A DNA stretch of 64,000 bases from CAZOHG01 sp964579725 (lineage in GTDB: Bacteria; Zhuqueibacterota; JdFR-76; BMS3Abin05), in the NCBI GenBank assembly GCA_964579725.1, contig CAZOHG010000006.1, forward strand, positions 1 through 64,000. The letters are read 5' to 3'. Shown piece after piece: positions 8,781-17,862 of the stretch (position 1 is the stretch's first letter; each line of letters opens with the position of its first letter). The translations under genes were made by a program, and so were the position numbers. The notes beneath the pieces were generated by a model. It was not told the DNA's origin, ran no database searches, and saw only the letters and a program-made list of their open reading frames with translations.

Positions 8781-9836
8781 ATGAAAAACAAAATCATCGG
8801 TTTTGGTATTATTGGCTGCGGAGATATTGCCCGTTCCCACGCAGAAGCCATTCGTCGAGCACCGAATGCAACCCTGAAAGCCGTGTACGATATTCTTCCC
8901 GAAAAAGCTCAAGCCTTCGGGCAAAAATGGGGTGTGCCGGCTTATTCGGATTTGAATAAATTTCTCGATCGCTCCGATTTTCAGGCGGTCAGCATTTGCA
9001 CGCCCTCCAAATTTCATTACGAAACCACCCTAACGGCGGCTCGTGCCGGGAAACACGTCCTGACGGAAAAACCGATCGCCACAGAAGTGGAGCCTGCGGA
9101 AAAAATGATTCGCGTGTGCCGCGAAGAGGGCGTCAAGTTGGGAGTCATCTTCCAGAATCGATTTGACCCCGTGGTTCGCAAAGTCAAACAGGTTCTGGAA
9201 GAAGGCGTGCTGGGACAATTGGTCATGGCGGACGCTCATTTGAAAGATTTTCGGGCTCCCGCTTACTACGCTCAAGCGGACTGGCGGGGCACGTGGGCAA
9301 CCGATGGCGGCGGACCGATCATGATTCAGGGCATTCACTATTTTGACATGCTCCTTTGGATGGCAGGTCCCGTGGCTGAAGTGACCGCTTTTTCGGCGCG
9401 ACAAGTTCACCCCATTGAAGTGGAAGACACACTTGTGGCAGCCTTGCGCTACCGAAACGGGGCATTGGGTGTCGTGGAGTCAGCCACAAATACTTACGCC
9501 GGCGGAGCCAATCGACTGGAGCTACACAGCTTTTCGGGCACGCTCATTTTGGAAAACAACCGGGTTTCCAAATTTGTAACGCGCGGCCCCAACGATCGTC
9601 CCGTTGACCGACGACCGGAATTCGGCTTTGATCAAACGATTGAAGAAGAATGGGTAGAAAACCACCGCCGCCAAATCGAAGATTTTGCCGATGCCGTGCG
9701 AATGGGTCGTGAACCAGCCGTGAACGGCGAAGAAGGCATTAAAGTTCTGAAAGTTATTAAAACCATTTACAAAGCCGTTCGGAAAAATCACCCGACCGCC
9801 GTTGACCCGTCAATTTGGGAGAGTTCTCGTGTTTAA
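8781..9836 (+). CDS. Gfo/Idh/MocA family NAD(P)-dependent oxidoreductase
   Basis: A 351-residue protein with an N-terminal Rossmann fold (GIIGCGDIARSHAEAI), the TPSKFHYE loop and the EKPIA motif whose lysine lies at the active site. The C-terminal alpha/beta domain follows, with GGGPIMIQGIHYFDML carrying the conserved histidine. Members oxidise or reduce sugar, inositol or glycoside hydroxyls. The next gene, a sugar isomerase/epimerase-type barrel, overlaps this one by 8 bases, so both likely act on the same sugar or cyclitol. The substrate cannot be read from the sequence. Lack of a Tat signal indicates a cytoplasmic enzyme. Confidence 0.9.
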   Translation: MKNKIIGFGIIGCGDIARSHAEAIRRAPNATLKAVYDILPEKAQAFGQKWGVPAYSDLNKFLDRSDFQAVSICTPSKFHYETTLTAARAGKHVLTEKPIATEVEPAEKMIRVCREEGVKLGVIFQNRFDPVVRKVKQVLEEGVLGQLVMADAHLKDFRAPAYYAQADWRGTWATDGGGPIMIQGIHYFDMLLWMAGPVAEVTAFSARQVHPIEVEDTLVAALRYRNGALGVVESATNTYAGGANRLELHSFSGTLILENNRVSKFVTRGPNDRPVDRRPEFGFDQTIEEEWVENHRRQIEDFADAVRMGREPAVNGEEGIKVLKVIKTIYKAVRKNHPTAVDPSIWESSRV

Positions 9837-10692
9837 ACTAAGCGTTATTACCGACGAAGTTTCGCAGGACGTAAACCGCGTCCTGACATTTGGCAAAGAT
9901 TTCGGGCTCGAGGGTCTGGAATTGCGTTCCATTGAAGAAACCCCTGTGGAGAAAATCTCACTGACTCAAGCGCGCCGTCTCAAAAGCCTATTTGACGGCG
10001 AAGGCTTTGCAATTTGTTCCATTGCTTCCCCTGTCTTCAAATGTCGCTGGGACAGCGCCACCGAAATTCAGACCCACTTGGAATATTTAAAACACCTTGT
10101 GGAACTGGCGCACATCTGGGAAACGCCTCTTATTCGGGTGTTTACCTTTTGGCGTGAATCGGTAACAGGAGGAGTACAAGCCGCAGTTGAAAAATTTTTG
10201 CCTGCTGTCCCGATTGCCGATGCCGCCGGTGTTTTTTTAGGGGTTGAAAATGAAGACAGCACGTTTGTAGGATCCGGGGCTGAATTGACCGAATTCTTGG
10301 GTTTGGTTCAGCACTTACGGGTGAAGGCCATTTGGGACCCCCAAAATGCTTTCTACCGGACGCGAGGCACTGAAACAGCCGTGGAAGGCTACCGGGCCGT
10401 CAAACCCTGGCTCGCCCACGTCCACGTAAAAGACGCTCAATTAGACCCCCAAACGGGTGAACCCGTGGCCGCCGAATTGGGCAAAGGGGCGATCGACTGG
10501 ACAGCTCAATTGAAAGCCTTAAAATCCGATAGCTACACCGGGTTCCTTTCGCTGGAAACCCATTGGCGAGAGGTGCCGCTTGACGAAAAGATTCTAAATC
10601 AACCGGGCGGCGCTGCTTTTTCCGACAAGGGGGAAATGGCCTCTCGGATTTGCATGAAAAATTTGAAACAAATGCTCAAAGAATTGACGTGA
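9829..10692 (+). CDS. Sugar phosphate isomerase/epimerase-like TIM-barrel protein
   Basis: Start chosen at GTG 9829 because GGGAGAG lies five bases upstream; an in-frame ATG at 9802 lacks a ribosome site and would extend the overlap. The 287-residue product begins FKLSVITDEVSQD and has xylose-isomerase-like barrel motifs: GLEGLELR, ENEDS (metal-ligand Glu), IWDPQNAF, HVHVKD (metal His and Asp) and LSLETHW (metal Glu). These fit the AP-endonuclease-2/xylose-isomerase superfamily, which includes inosose and ketose isomerases/dehydratases. It overlaps the oxidoreductase stop by 8 bases, which argues for translational coupling. Precise substrate unknown. Confidence 0.87.
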   Translation: MFKLSVITDEVSQDVNRVLTFGKDFGLEGLELRSIEETPVEKISLTQARRLKSLFDGEGFAICSIASPVFKCRWDSATEIQTHLEYLKHLVELAHIWETPLIRVFTFWRESVTGGVQAAVEKFLPAVPIADAAGVFLGVENEDSTFVGSGAELTEFLGLVQHLRVKAIWDPQNAFYRTRGTETAVEGYRAVKPWLAHVHVKDAQLDPQTGEPVAAELGKGAIDWTAQLKALKSDSYTGFLSLETHWREVPLDEKILNQPGGAAFSDKGEMASRICMKNLKQMLKELT

Positions 10693-10730
10693 TTTTTCGC
10701 CGAAAATTTCGGCATTCCACAAAAGACTTG

Positions 10731-10750
10731 AATTCCTTCTGGAATTTTTT
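10731..10750 (+). terminator. Rho-independent terminator after the oxidoreductase/isomerase pair
   Basis: Arms AATTCC and GGAATT pair around TTCT and are followed by TTTT, 38 bases after the stop. A second perfect palindrome (GCCGAAAATTTCGGC, 10699-10713) lies immediately before it and could form an additional stem. Both lie in the 143 bp gap before the acylase gene. Confidence 0.6.
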
Positions 10751-10835
10751 AGATTTTAAAGAAGTACGTTAGCTGTTTTTCGCTTTTCAAAAAGAAATCC
10801 AAAACCACCAGTCAGCAAAACAAAGGTGAGTTCAA

Positions 10836-13322
10836 ATGACAAAAAACCGCTTTAAATTTCTCTTCTGGTTGTTAATCGGCATTCTGGTGTTTATTCTACT
10901 TTACCTGCCTTTGGGGCCGCTGCCGCCGTTGGCCCCGTTTTTCAGCCCTGTCGGGGGGTTCTGGGAAACAGCGCGCCAAGCGCAAGTACCACCCAAAGAA
11001 ACCCTTCACCTCAAGGGACTTCACAAACCGGTAACCATTCTTTTGGACGAGCGCGCCGTGCCGCATGTTTACGCCCAAACGGACGAAGATGCCTACTTTG
11101 CTCAAGGCTATTTGCACGCCCGGAACCGCCTTTTCCGAATGGTATTTCAAGATCGATTGGTTGAAGGAACATTGTCCGAAATTGTAGGGCCGCAGGCGGT
11201 GTCCACCGATCGGTTCATGCGGCAGTTAGATCTGAAAACGCCCTCACAGCGGGCACTACAGTTGCTAAAACGCGACCACCCCAAAAGTTATGCCTCACTT
11301 CGGGCATACACGGCAGGCGTCAATGCTTACCTCACCCACCTCACCGATCGCACTTTGCCTCTGGAGTTTAAATTGTTGAATTTCCGTCCCCAAAAATGGA
11401 CAGCTTTAAAATCCCTCATGTTTTTGCGCTACATGGGCTGGGATTTGAGCGGAAGCGACGAAGACCTTAAATACGAGGAACTGGTCCGCTATTTAGGGGC
11501 AAAAAAGGCACGGGAACTTTTTCCCGACCATCTGCCCTACGTTGTGCCCATTATTCCTGAAAAATACGGAATGCCCGCCGACATTTACCGCAGACTTTTT
11601 CCGCACGGTGTTCAAAAGCCAATTGGTTTTTCACCCGCACCTCAAACTGCCGCCCAAAACTTTTTGACCTGGTGGGCGGGAAGCAATCCTCACCTGTTTG
11701 GCGCGCCAGGCGCCAGCCGCGGAAGCAACAACTGGGTTATTGACGGGGTCAAATCGGGAACAGGACACCCCATTTTAGCCAACGACCCGCATTTAGCCAT
11801 TTGGCTTCCTTCCGTCTGGTACGAAATTCACCTCAGTACGCCCACGATGAATGTGTACGGCGTCAGCCTTCAAGGGGTGCCGGGTGTTATTATTGGCTTT
11901 ACTGACCAAATTGCTTGGGGACTTACCAACGAACAATCGGACGTCACGGATTTTTTCCGCCTGAAATTCAAGGATAAAACCCGGGATGCCTACTGGTACC
12001 GCGGCGCCTGGAAATCGGTGCAGAAAATTCCGTCGGTTATTAAGGTAAGGGGCGGGAAAGATGTCCCGGTCACAACCCGTTGGACGGTACACGGCCCCAT
12101 CGTGGAAAAGGACAGCGTCGCGTTGGCACTCAAATGGACAGGACACCGACCCACCCTGGAAATGGTTTCCCTGTACCGCTTAAATCACGCTAAAAACTAC
12201 GCAGATTACGTAGAGGCCATGAAATATTTTCACGTTCCCGCCCAAAACGTGGTGTACGCAGACGTGGACGGTAATATCGCCATGTGGTGCGCCGGTTTGT
12301 ATCCCATTCGCAACCACGGCGATGGTCGTGTGCCCGTGGATGGCAGTACCGACCGCTTCGAGTGGGGCGCTTTTGTCCCGTTTGAAGCAACTCCTCACAC
12401 CAAAAATCCAAAGCAACATTTTATTTCCTCCGCTAATCAACGGCCGATTTCCAACGACTACCCCTACTACATGGGATTTCACTGGGACCCTGGCTACCGC
12501 TCTCGTCGCATTCACCAGCTCCTGAGTACTCACGATTCCATTACAGTGGCGGAAATGCAGCGCTTTCAAAATGATGTGGGGTCCTTTGCGGCAGCCCGAT
12601 TTGTGCCCGTTTTTGTCCGGGTTCTGAAAACTCACGCCCGGCAGGATTCCGCCTACACAACTTTTCTCAACATTTTCCAGAATTGGGATTACCGAATGGA
12701 TTCCACCAAAGTGGCACCTACTCTATGGAGTGATGTCATGAATCGCTACCGAAATCTTATTTTTCAGGATGATTTTAAAAAGGCCGGTCACGCCAATCTC
12801 TGGAAACCCGAATGGGAAGTGGTGGAGCAACTGACTTTGGAAAAACCGGATTCCCCCTGGTTCGACGACGTGCTGACCCCTGCCAGAGAAAGGCGGGACG
12901 ACATTCTACTTCTGGCCGTTCGTGAGACCTACCGCTATTTTCGGGGAAAATACGGCAACGACCCCGCCAATTGGGTTTACGGAAAACACCACAAATTTGA
13001 AATTCGCCACATGCTGCGTCTTCCGGCGCTCGGCCTAAAACCTTTTGCCATTGATGGCAGCGGGTTCACCTTGCGCCCCGCGGGCGGCCACATCGCCCAC
13101 AGCGGAGCAAGCTGGCGCATGGTGGTTGAGCTGAAAAAACCGATTCAAGCGTACGGCGTGTACCCGGGCGGCCAAAGCGGTAATCCCGTTAGCGCTTTCT
13201 ACACCACGGGAGTGGCCAATTGGCGGTTTGCCCGGTATTTTAAGCTCCACAGTGAAAATTCGCCTGAGAAACTTTCGGCACAAAAAATCCTTTCGAGAAT
13301 GACGTGTGTTCCTAAAAAATGA
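10836..13322 (+). CDS. Penicillin acylase (penicillin amidase) family Ntn-hydrolase
   Basis: An 828-residue protein with an N-terminal hydrophobic anchor (about residues 8-27), so it acts in the periplasm or at the outer face of the membrane. The family is processed autocatalytically into alpha and beta chains with an N-terminal nucleophile serine. Here that is Ser297 in RGSNNWVIDG. Also seen are an alpha-chain motif QGYLHARNRLFRM, NDPHLAIWLPSVWYE in the beta chain, and the C-terminal GGQSGNP. Family enzymes deacylate beta-lactams, N-acyl-homoserine lactones, lipopeptide prodrugs or other amides; substrate here is unknown. It heads a tightly spaced four-gene operon running to 15502. Confidence 0.92.
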   Translation: MTKNRFKFLFWLLIGILVFILLYLPLGPLPPLAPFFSPVGGFWETARQAQVPPKETLHLKGLHKPVTILLDERAVPHVYAQTDEDAYFAQGYLHARNRLFRMVFQDRLVEGTLSEIVGPQAVSTDRFMRQLDLKTPSQRALQLLKRDHPKSYASLRAYTAGVNAYLTHLTDRTLPLEFKLLNFRPQKWTALKSLMFLRYMGWDLSGSDEDLKYEELVRYLGAKKARELFPDHLPYVVPIIPEKYGMPADIYRRLFPHGVQKPIGFSPAPQTAAQNFLTWWAGSNPHLFGAPGASRGSNNWVIDGVKSGTGHPILANDPHLAIWLPSVWYEIHLSTPTMNVYGVSLQGVPGVIIGFTDQIAWGLTNEQSDVTDFFRLKFKDKTRDAYWYRGAWKSVQKIPSVIKVRGGKDVPVTTRWTVHGPIVEKDSVALALKWTGHRPTLEMVSLYRLNHAKNYADYVEAMKYFHVPAQNVVYADVDGNIAMWCAGLYPIRNHGDGRVPVDGSTDRFEWGAFVPFEATPHTKNPKQHFISSANQRPISNDYPYYMGFHWDPGYRSRRIHQLLSTHDSITVAEMQRFQNDVGSFAAARFVPVFVRVLKTHARQDSAYTTFLNIFQNWDYRMDSTKVAPTLWSDVMNRYRNLIFQDDFKKAGHANLWKPEWEVVEQLTLEKPDSPWFDDVLTPARERRDDILLLAVRETYRYFRGKYGNDPANWVYGKHHKFEIRHMLRLPALGLKPFAIDGSGFTLRPAGGHIAHSGASWRMVVELKKPIQAYGVYPGGQSGNPVSAFYTTGVANWRFARYFKLHSENSPEKLSAQKILSRMTCVPKK

Positions 13323-13329
13323 GGTCAAC

Positions 13330-13686
13330 ATGAAAAAATCGGTCGCAACTTTTCTTCTTTTTGTCGTCGTTCAATGGGCTGTTCTTCGGCTGTTTCCAGG
13401 GTACATTTCTTTTTTGACAGCAATTCTTTTCGGTGTCGCCTGGGCTACAGAGAAAAACCTTTTCGGGCAGGGCATGCTTATTGGAATGCTGGCCTGGTTC
13501 ATCCCCCTTACCCATTATTTTACGGGAACAGGAATGAAAGCGGCTCAACTCACAGCCCAAATTTTTGAACTGTCCGGCAAAAGCGGATGGCTTTTGTTTG
13601 TGATGACACTTCTATTCGGCGGCTTTCTGACCGCCGTGGGAATGCAAATCGGAAAGTACCTGCGCCTGAGTTTTCAAGAAAAGTAA
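13330..13686 (+). CDS. Small integral membrane protein in the acylase operon (118 aa)
   Basis: The start at 13330 is preceded by GAGG and lies 8 bases after the acylase stop; an in-frame ATG at 13306 would overlap the acylase without a ribosome site. The product has about three to four hydrophobic segments (residues ~4-20, 22-37, 42-60 and 87-107). It carries no recognisable catalytic motif. The tight spacing suggests co-expression with the acylase and the following lipoprotein. No family recognised. Confidence 0.75.
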   Translation: MKKSVATFLLFVVVQWAVLRLFPGYISFLTAILFGVAWATEKNLFGQGMLIGMLAWFIPLTHYFTGTGMKAAQLTAQIFELSGKSGWLLFVMTLLFGGFLTAVGMQIGKYLRLSFQEK

Positions 13687-13699
13687 AGGAGCCGTCAAA

Positions 13700-14119
13700 A
13701 TGAGTTCCAAACGCGCATTGGCTGTGGCGGGAATCCTCGCTGGGTTTTTATTGCTTCGCTGTGCCAGCGCACCGCCCAAACTTGTGTTGGAAAAAATCGA
13801 TCCGCAAACCGTGAAAGCCGGTGGAAAGGAATTGGTGGAAGTCAAAGTGCTGGATCCCCACCATCAGGTGTACCGCTTGGTCCTGCACGTGTTGGACTAC
13901 TCCGGCTACGATTTTCCCCTGAACGATTCGGGAGCCTACGGCGACCGGAAGGCCGGCGACGGCATTTGGACCGTTCTTGTTCCCGTTCCGTGGAACGCCC
14001 CCGCCCAGGACTATTCCGTAGCCATTGTTGCCTACGACAAACACGGCCGGGAAATTTTTGTTAAAAAGAAGAAACAGAAGCAACTCCTTCAAATTAAAGA
14101 AATTATTTCCGTGGAATAG
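13700..14119 (+). CDS. Small lipoprotein with an Ig-like extracytoplasmic domain
   Basis: A 139-residue product with a signal sequence and lipobox-like LLRC near residue 20, implying lipid attachment at that cysteine. The mature part contains a beta-rich domain with hallmarks of bacterial Ig-like or choice-of-anchor modules: VKAGGKELVEVKVLD, LNDSGAYGDRKAGDGIWT (possible calcium-binding acidic loop) and YSVAIVAYDKHGREI. A basic stretch of lysines (KKKKQK) lies near the end. It starts 13 bases after the previous stop. Likely an envelope-anchored accessory protein; no defined function. Confidence 0.75.
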   Translation: MSSKRALAVAGILAGFLLLRCASAPPKLVLEKIDPQTVKAGGKELVEVKVLDPHHQVYRLVLHVLDYSGYDFPLNDSGAYGDRKAGDGIWTVLVPVPWNAPAQDYSVAIVAYDKHGREIFVKKKKQKQLLQIKEIISVE

Positions 14120-14128
14120 GGTCATTTT

Positions 14129-15502
14129 ATGAAAACGGCTATTCTTCTCGCAGGCGGCCGAGGCACCAAACTCTGGCCGTACAACCTCACACGAAACAAA
14201 GCGGCGCTGCCCATTGCCAATGTTCCCATTGTGAGGCGCACCATTCAAATGCTTCAAGAAGCAGGAATTGAGCAAATTGTGGTAGCGGTTCATTACAGAG
14301 AAGACCAAATTCGGCAGGCCGTTGAGGGTGAATCCGGGGTTCGACTCGAAACAATTGATTTACCCGGAACGGCGCCGGTAACGGCCAAAATCTGGTCGGA
14401 TTTGGAAAGCGACGAAATGCTAATTGTCTACGGAGACGTTCTTTTTTCGGCAGACGATTTAAAACGCCTGTTGTCGGAATTCCGCGCCCGTCGAGCCGAC
14501 GCGGCCGCACTGGTTCATCCTCTCGGGCAGGAATCTCCGCGTGATTGGTGGTGCGCAGCCGTTTCAGGCGAGCAAATTACCGGCATTTTGGGGCACCCAC
14601 GTGACGACGTGACTCACCGCTTAACGGGCCTTTACGCGCTGCGGAAAAAGGTGCTGTCCGCTGTCCGGCAAACGCCGCTCCTGCCGTCGGCTATTCAAAT
14701 TGGGATGATGCCTCAGGAAGAAGCGGAACTGGCGGAATCAATGGCCATTCTCCTCCGTTCCGGCGGGGAGATCCTCGCCGTCGAAACCAATGGGATTTTC
14801 GTGGACGTGGACAAGCCGTGGCATATCTTAGAAGCCAACGAGGCCGTCCTGCGCGAAATGGCGGAGGAAACCAGGGCGAATGCCATTCACCCCACGGCTC
14901 GTGTGGACGAATCGGCCGTTATTGAGGGACACGTGGTTTTGGGGCCGCACAGCCGGATCGGCCACCAGGTCATTGTACACGGCAACCTTTGGGTGGGGGC
15001 CAACACGCTCATCACCGACGGTGCTATTTTGGACGGACATGTGGTAGTGGGCGACGGAACCACCATTCGGCGCTACGCTCAAGTCGGCCCCCTCACTACA
15101 ATCGGACACCGGTGTTTTGTCGGCCACGGAGCCGAGTTTGAAGGGGTGATGTTTGACAATGCCTACGCCTACCACTACGGCGAATATTGGGGTGTACTGG
15201 GAGCCTACAGCGATTTGGGTGCCGCCACGGTTTGCGGCAATTTGCGGTTCGACGACGGCGAGACCGCCCACCGAATCAAAGGCAGACGAGAAACGCCACG
15301 CACCGGCGCCAATGCAGCGTACCTCGGTGACTACTGCCGCACGGGCGTCAACGCCATTCTCATGCCCGGTGTAAAAGTGGGGCCCTACAGTCTGATTGGC
15401 GCAGCCACCATGGCGCAAGGTGACATTCCGGAGCGCACCCTTTTGTACGCCGAACAAACACAAATTAGAAAAAGTTGGGGGCCCGAACGTTACGGCTGGT
15501 AA
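14129..15502 (+). CDS. GlmU/ManC-like sugar nucleotidyltransferase with left-handed beta-helix domain
   Basis: A 457-residue two-domain protein. The N-terminal part has the nucleotidyltransferase signature LLAGGRGTKLWPYN with a downstream lysine in RNKAALPIANVP, and VYGDVLF for metal and sugar binding. From about residue 250 a series of hexapeptide repeats (isoleucine/valine-led, such as AVIEGH, VVLGPH, SRIGHQ and VIVHGN) builds a left-handed beta-helix. Substrate could be glucose-1-P, mannose-1-P or N-acetylglucosamine-1-P. The C-terminal GANAAYLGDYCRTG... region resembles Thermotoga/archaeal bifunctional proteins, but whether an acetyltransferase activity exists cannot be told. It is the last gene of the acylase operon, 9 bases after the lipoprotein stop. 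Confidence 0.85.
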   Translation: MKTAILLAGGRGTKLWPYNLTRNKAALPIANVPIVRRTIQMLQEAGIEQIVVAVHYREDQIRQAVEGESGVRLETIDLPGTAPVTAKIWSDLESDEMLIVYGDVLFSADDLKRLLSEFRARRADAAALVHPLGQESPRDWWCAAVSGEQITGILGHPRDDVTHRLTGLYALRKKVLSAVRQTPLLPSAIQIGMMPQEEAELAESMAILLRSGGEILAVETNGIFVDVDKPWHILEANEAVLREMAEETRANAIHPTARVDESAVIEGHVVLGPHSRIGHQVIVHGNLWVGANTLITDGAILDGHVVVGDGTTIRRYAQVGPLTTIGHRCFVGHGAEFEGVMFDNAYAYHYGEYWGVLGAYSDLGAATVCGNLRFDDGETAHRIKGRRETPRTGANAAYLGDYCRTGVNAILMPGVKVGPYSLIGAATMAQGDIPERTLLYAEQTQIRKSWGPERYGW

Positions 15503-15602
15503 ATTTCACTGCCCGCCAGCGGCTGACTGATTATTTAACCCGATTGCTTTAAAGTTGGGCTTGCTAAAAGGCGCGATTTTTGTCTTTTTTCAGGAGGTAA
15601 AG

Positions 15603-16076
15603 GTGACCATTCGATTTAAGAAGCTGCACCCGAAAGCCGTTTTGCCCGTCTACCAGCACACTTCCGATGCAGGAGCAGACCTGCACGCTGTGGAAGAAGC
15701 GGTTATTCCGGCAGGCGAATGGCGCCTGATCCGCACCGGACTGGCGGTGGAACTGCCCGACCGCCCTATTGAAGGGTGTACGGATTCGAATGGGTTTACG
15801 CTTTGGATGGAAGCTCAGGTGCGCCCTCGCTCGGGTCTGGCCTTGAAAAAGGGCTTGACTGCCCTGAACAGCCCGGGAACCATTGACGCAGGCTACCGGG
15901 ACGAAATCGGGGTCATTTTGGTCAATCATTCCCGCGAGGATTTTCACGTACATCCCGGCGACCGAATTGCCCAATTGGTGTTCAATTTGGTAGTGCATCC
16001 GAAAAAATTGACCTTTTCCGAAAAAATTGCCGAAACCGATCGCAAAGGCGGCTTCGGTCACACAGGTTTGACCTAA
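15603..16076 (+). CDS. dut: Deoxyuridine 5'-triphosphate nucleotidohydrolase (dUTPase)
   Basis: Start set at GTG 15603, with AGGAGG at 15592-15597; an in-frame upstream ATG at 15555 would read through that ribosome site. The 157-residue product contains all five trimeric dUTPase motifs: TSDAGADLHA, RPRSGLALKKG, NSPGTIDAGYRDEIGV (catalytic Asp), GDRIAQLVF and RKGGFGHTG. The last has His where Ser is usual. It hydrolyses dUTP to dUMP, keeping uracil out of DNA and feeding thymidylate synthesis. An insertion of about 15 residues (around DRPIEGCTDSNGFTLWM) separates the usual ELP and AQVRPRSG segments and contains a cysteine. Function is secure. Confidence 0.95.
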   Translation: MTIRFKKLHPKAVLPVYQHTSDAGADLHAVEEAVIPAGEWRLIRTGLAVELPDRPIEGCTDSNGFTLWMEAQVRPRSGLALKKGLTALNSPGTIDAGYRDEIGVILVNHSREDFHVHPGDRIAQLVFNLVVHPKKLTFSEKIAETDRKGGFGHTGLT

Positions 16077-16579
16077 TAGAAAGAAGTGCAGGCGTTGCGG
16101 CCGGCAAATAATTTTGGGGGCTACCAAAAGACAAGCCATCTGTCCAAATTCCTCGAGAAGATTTAGGGGCAACCGATTTTTCCTTTTTTCAAAAACTCAA
16201 CCATTGAATCCTTGAATTACAATGAGTTGTCTCTCAAAAAATTAATCTCTATTGCCCATTTTTCTTATTCCTTACTGCGGCCTTTAGATCGTGGGGACAT
16301 TCGCCACCCCGAATAAAAGGGGATTTGGCCCAAAGATTTCTTCTTGAACCGCAGCTTGCGGTCAGGAAACAACGATAGGGAAATTCAATAGGCTCTTTCG
16401 AGAGGCAATAATGCCTTTGAGCGTCTTGAGGTAGAGGATGGATTGAAATGGCAAAAAAACATCGAAAATCGCCCAATTTTAGAATAGTCCCTTTCAATTG
16501 CGATTAAACAAGAGAATTGATTCCTTTAAAAACTTTTCATATATTGATATGGAAAGATTATTTGGAAAGGTTTATTTAA
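16077..16579. other. Gene-free 503 bp stretch upstream of the restriction-modification genes
   Basis: No plausible gene is present. It holds short inverted repeats in a 160-base zone: a hairpin ACCGCA-GCT-TGCGGT at 16348-16362, arms AGGCA/TGCCT at 16403-16416, and CCCC/GGGG flanking an AT loop near 16303-16320. The final ~70 bases become A+T rich and contain the likely promoter and the ribosome site GGAAAGG of the methylase. The clustered hairpins could be a small RNA, a boundary left by insertion of the restriction-modification genes, or decayed mobile DNA. Confidence 0.4.
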
Positions 16580-17848
16580 ATGGAAACAGCCCTTCAAAGA
16601 AAATACCAAGATGAAAGCTGGGATTTCAAAGACGCAAACACCAAAACGCTTACCCATTGTTTCCACAGCTACCCCGCTATGATGATTCCTCAGGTTGCCG
16701 CCAGATTAATTGAAAATTACGGCCAAAACGCAACCCTTTTATTTGACCCCTATTGTGGAACAGGGACTTCATTAGTAGAAGCCAATGTGCGAAATATAAA
16801 TGCCGTCGGAACGGATTTAAATCCCCTTGCGCAGCTGATCGCCAAAGCCAAAACAACCCCAATCGATATTCAAACGCTGGATTTGCACCTAACGGATTTT
16901 AAGAATTGGATTTTTGCTTTGCAATTTGGAGCAAAGAGAAAGCCCTCGCCCACCCTGCCCCAATTTACCAATATTGATTATTGGTTTACCAAAGAGGTTC
17001 AGGTTAAATTAGCCACATTAAAACAGTACATTGAACACATAAAAAACACCTCCATTAAAAATTTCTTTTACGTAGCTTTTAGCGAAACGGTTCGGGAGAG
17101 CTCCCTGACCAGAAACGGTGAATTTAAGTTGTACCGAATCGCTCAAAAATCTCTGCAAAATTTTAATCCCGACGTTTACGCCATTATGGAACACAAGCTA
17201 TTCAGAAATAGAAACGGTTTGGCGGAATTTCTCGAGGCCAAGAAAAATCATTCTTCTGCACGGATTTACTCTTTTAACACGGTTTTTCACATTCCCGAAG
17301 AGATTTTGCCAGAAAATTCCGTCGATATCGTCGTGACATCCCCTCCCTACGGAGATTCCCGAACAACCGTGGCCTACGGACAATTTTCGAGGCTCGCCAA
17401 TCAATGGCTAGGATTTCAAGAGGCTTCAAAACTTGACAAAGAATTAATGGGTGGAAAAAGACCGGAAAAGGTTGAGAAATTTGGCATTAAGATTTTGGAC
17501 GATCTCGTAGAAAAAATTGGGAGCAAAGACGAACTAAGGGCAAAAGACGTGGTGGCTTTTTACGGGGATTATTATTCCTCCATAAAAAACATCTCAAACG
17601 TGGTTAAAAACAAGGGGTTTGTTTGTTTTGTGGTTGGAAATCGCCGCGTGAAGGGCTTTACTTTACCTACTGACCAGATCACGGCTGAGATGTTTGAGAT
17701 TCATGGATTTCGCCACATCGAAACCATTATTCGAAGAATACCAAATAAACGAATGCCGTCAGAAAATAGCCCGACAAACGTCAAGGGAGAAAAGGATTCG
17801 ACGATGAATGTTGAATACATTGTTGTGATGCAGAAAGAAACCACCTAA
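16580..17848 (+). CDS. DNA methyltransferase, N4-cytosine/N6-adenine type (restriction-modification partner)
   Basis: The 422-residue product has motif I (AdoMet-binding) at residues ~54-63, FDPYCGTGTS, followed by VGTDLNPLA. The catalytic motif IV is at 253-257, TSPPY, the form common in N4-cytosine enzymes. Motif I precedes motif IV by about 200 residues, leaving room for a target-recognition region between them. A late AdoMet-fold strand, KGFVCFVVGNRRV, follows. Fourteen bases downstream begins an MvaI/BcnI-family nuclease gene, and that family's known cognate methylases modify cytosine N4, so the pair is best read as a type II system protecting a short CC-N-GG-like site; site prediction is inference. 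Base composition is visibly more A+T rich than flanking genes, indicating acquisition by transfer. Confidence 0.85.
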   Translation: METALQRKYQDESWDFKDANTKTLTHCFHSYPAMMIPQVAARLIENYGQNATLLFDPYCGTGTSLVEANVRNINAVGTDLNPLAQLIAKAKTTPIDIQTLDLHLTDFKNWIFALQFGAKRKPSPTLPQFTNIDYWFTKEVQVKLATLKQYIEHIKNTSIKNFFYVAFSETVRESSLTRNGEFKLYRIAQKSLQNFNPDVYAIMEHKLFRNRNGLAEFLEAKKNHSSARIYSFNTVFHIPEEILPENSVDIVVTSPPYGDSRTTVAYGQFSRLANQWLGFQEASKLDKELMGGKRPEKVEKFGIKILDDLVEKIGSKDELRAKDVVAFYGDYYSSIKNISNVVKNKGFVCFVVGNRRVKGFTLPTDQITAEMFEIHGFRHIETIIRRIPNKRMPSENSPTNVKGEKDSTMNVEYIVVMQKETT

Positions 17849-17862
17849 AAGGAATCTCCACG

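Noticed and set aside
16430..16450. GATTGAAATGG resembling a CRISPR repeat end
   Set aside because: Single occurrence, no spacing or repeat array, no cas genes.
16249..16497. Minus-strand open frame of 82 codons before the restriction genes
   Set aside because: No ribosome site or family match; the stretch contains hairpin-forming repeats instead.
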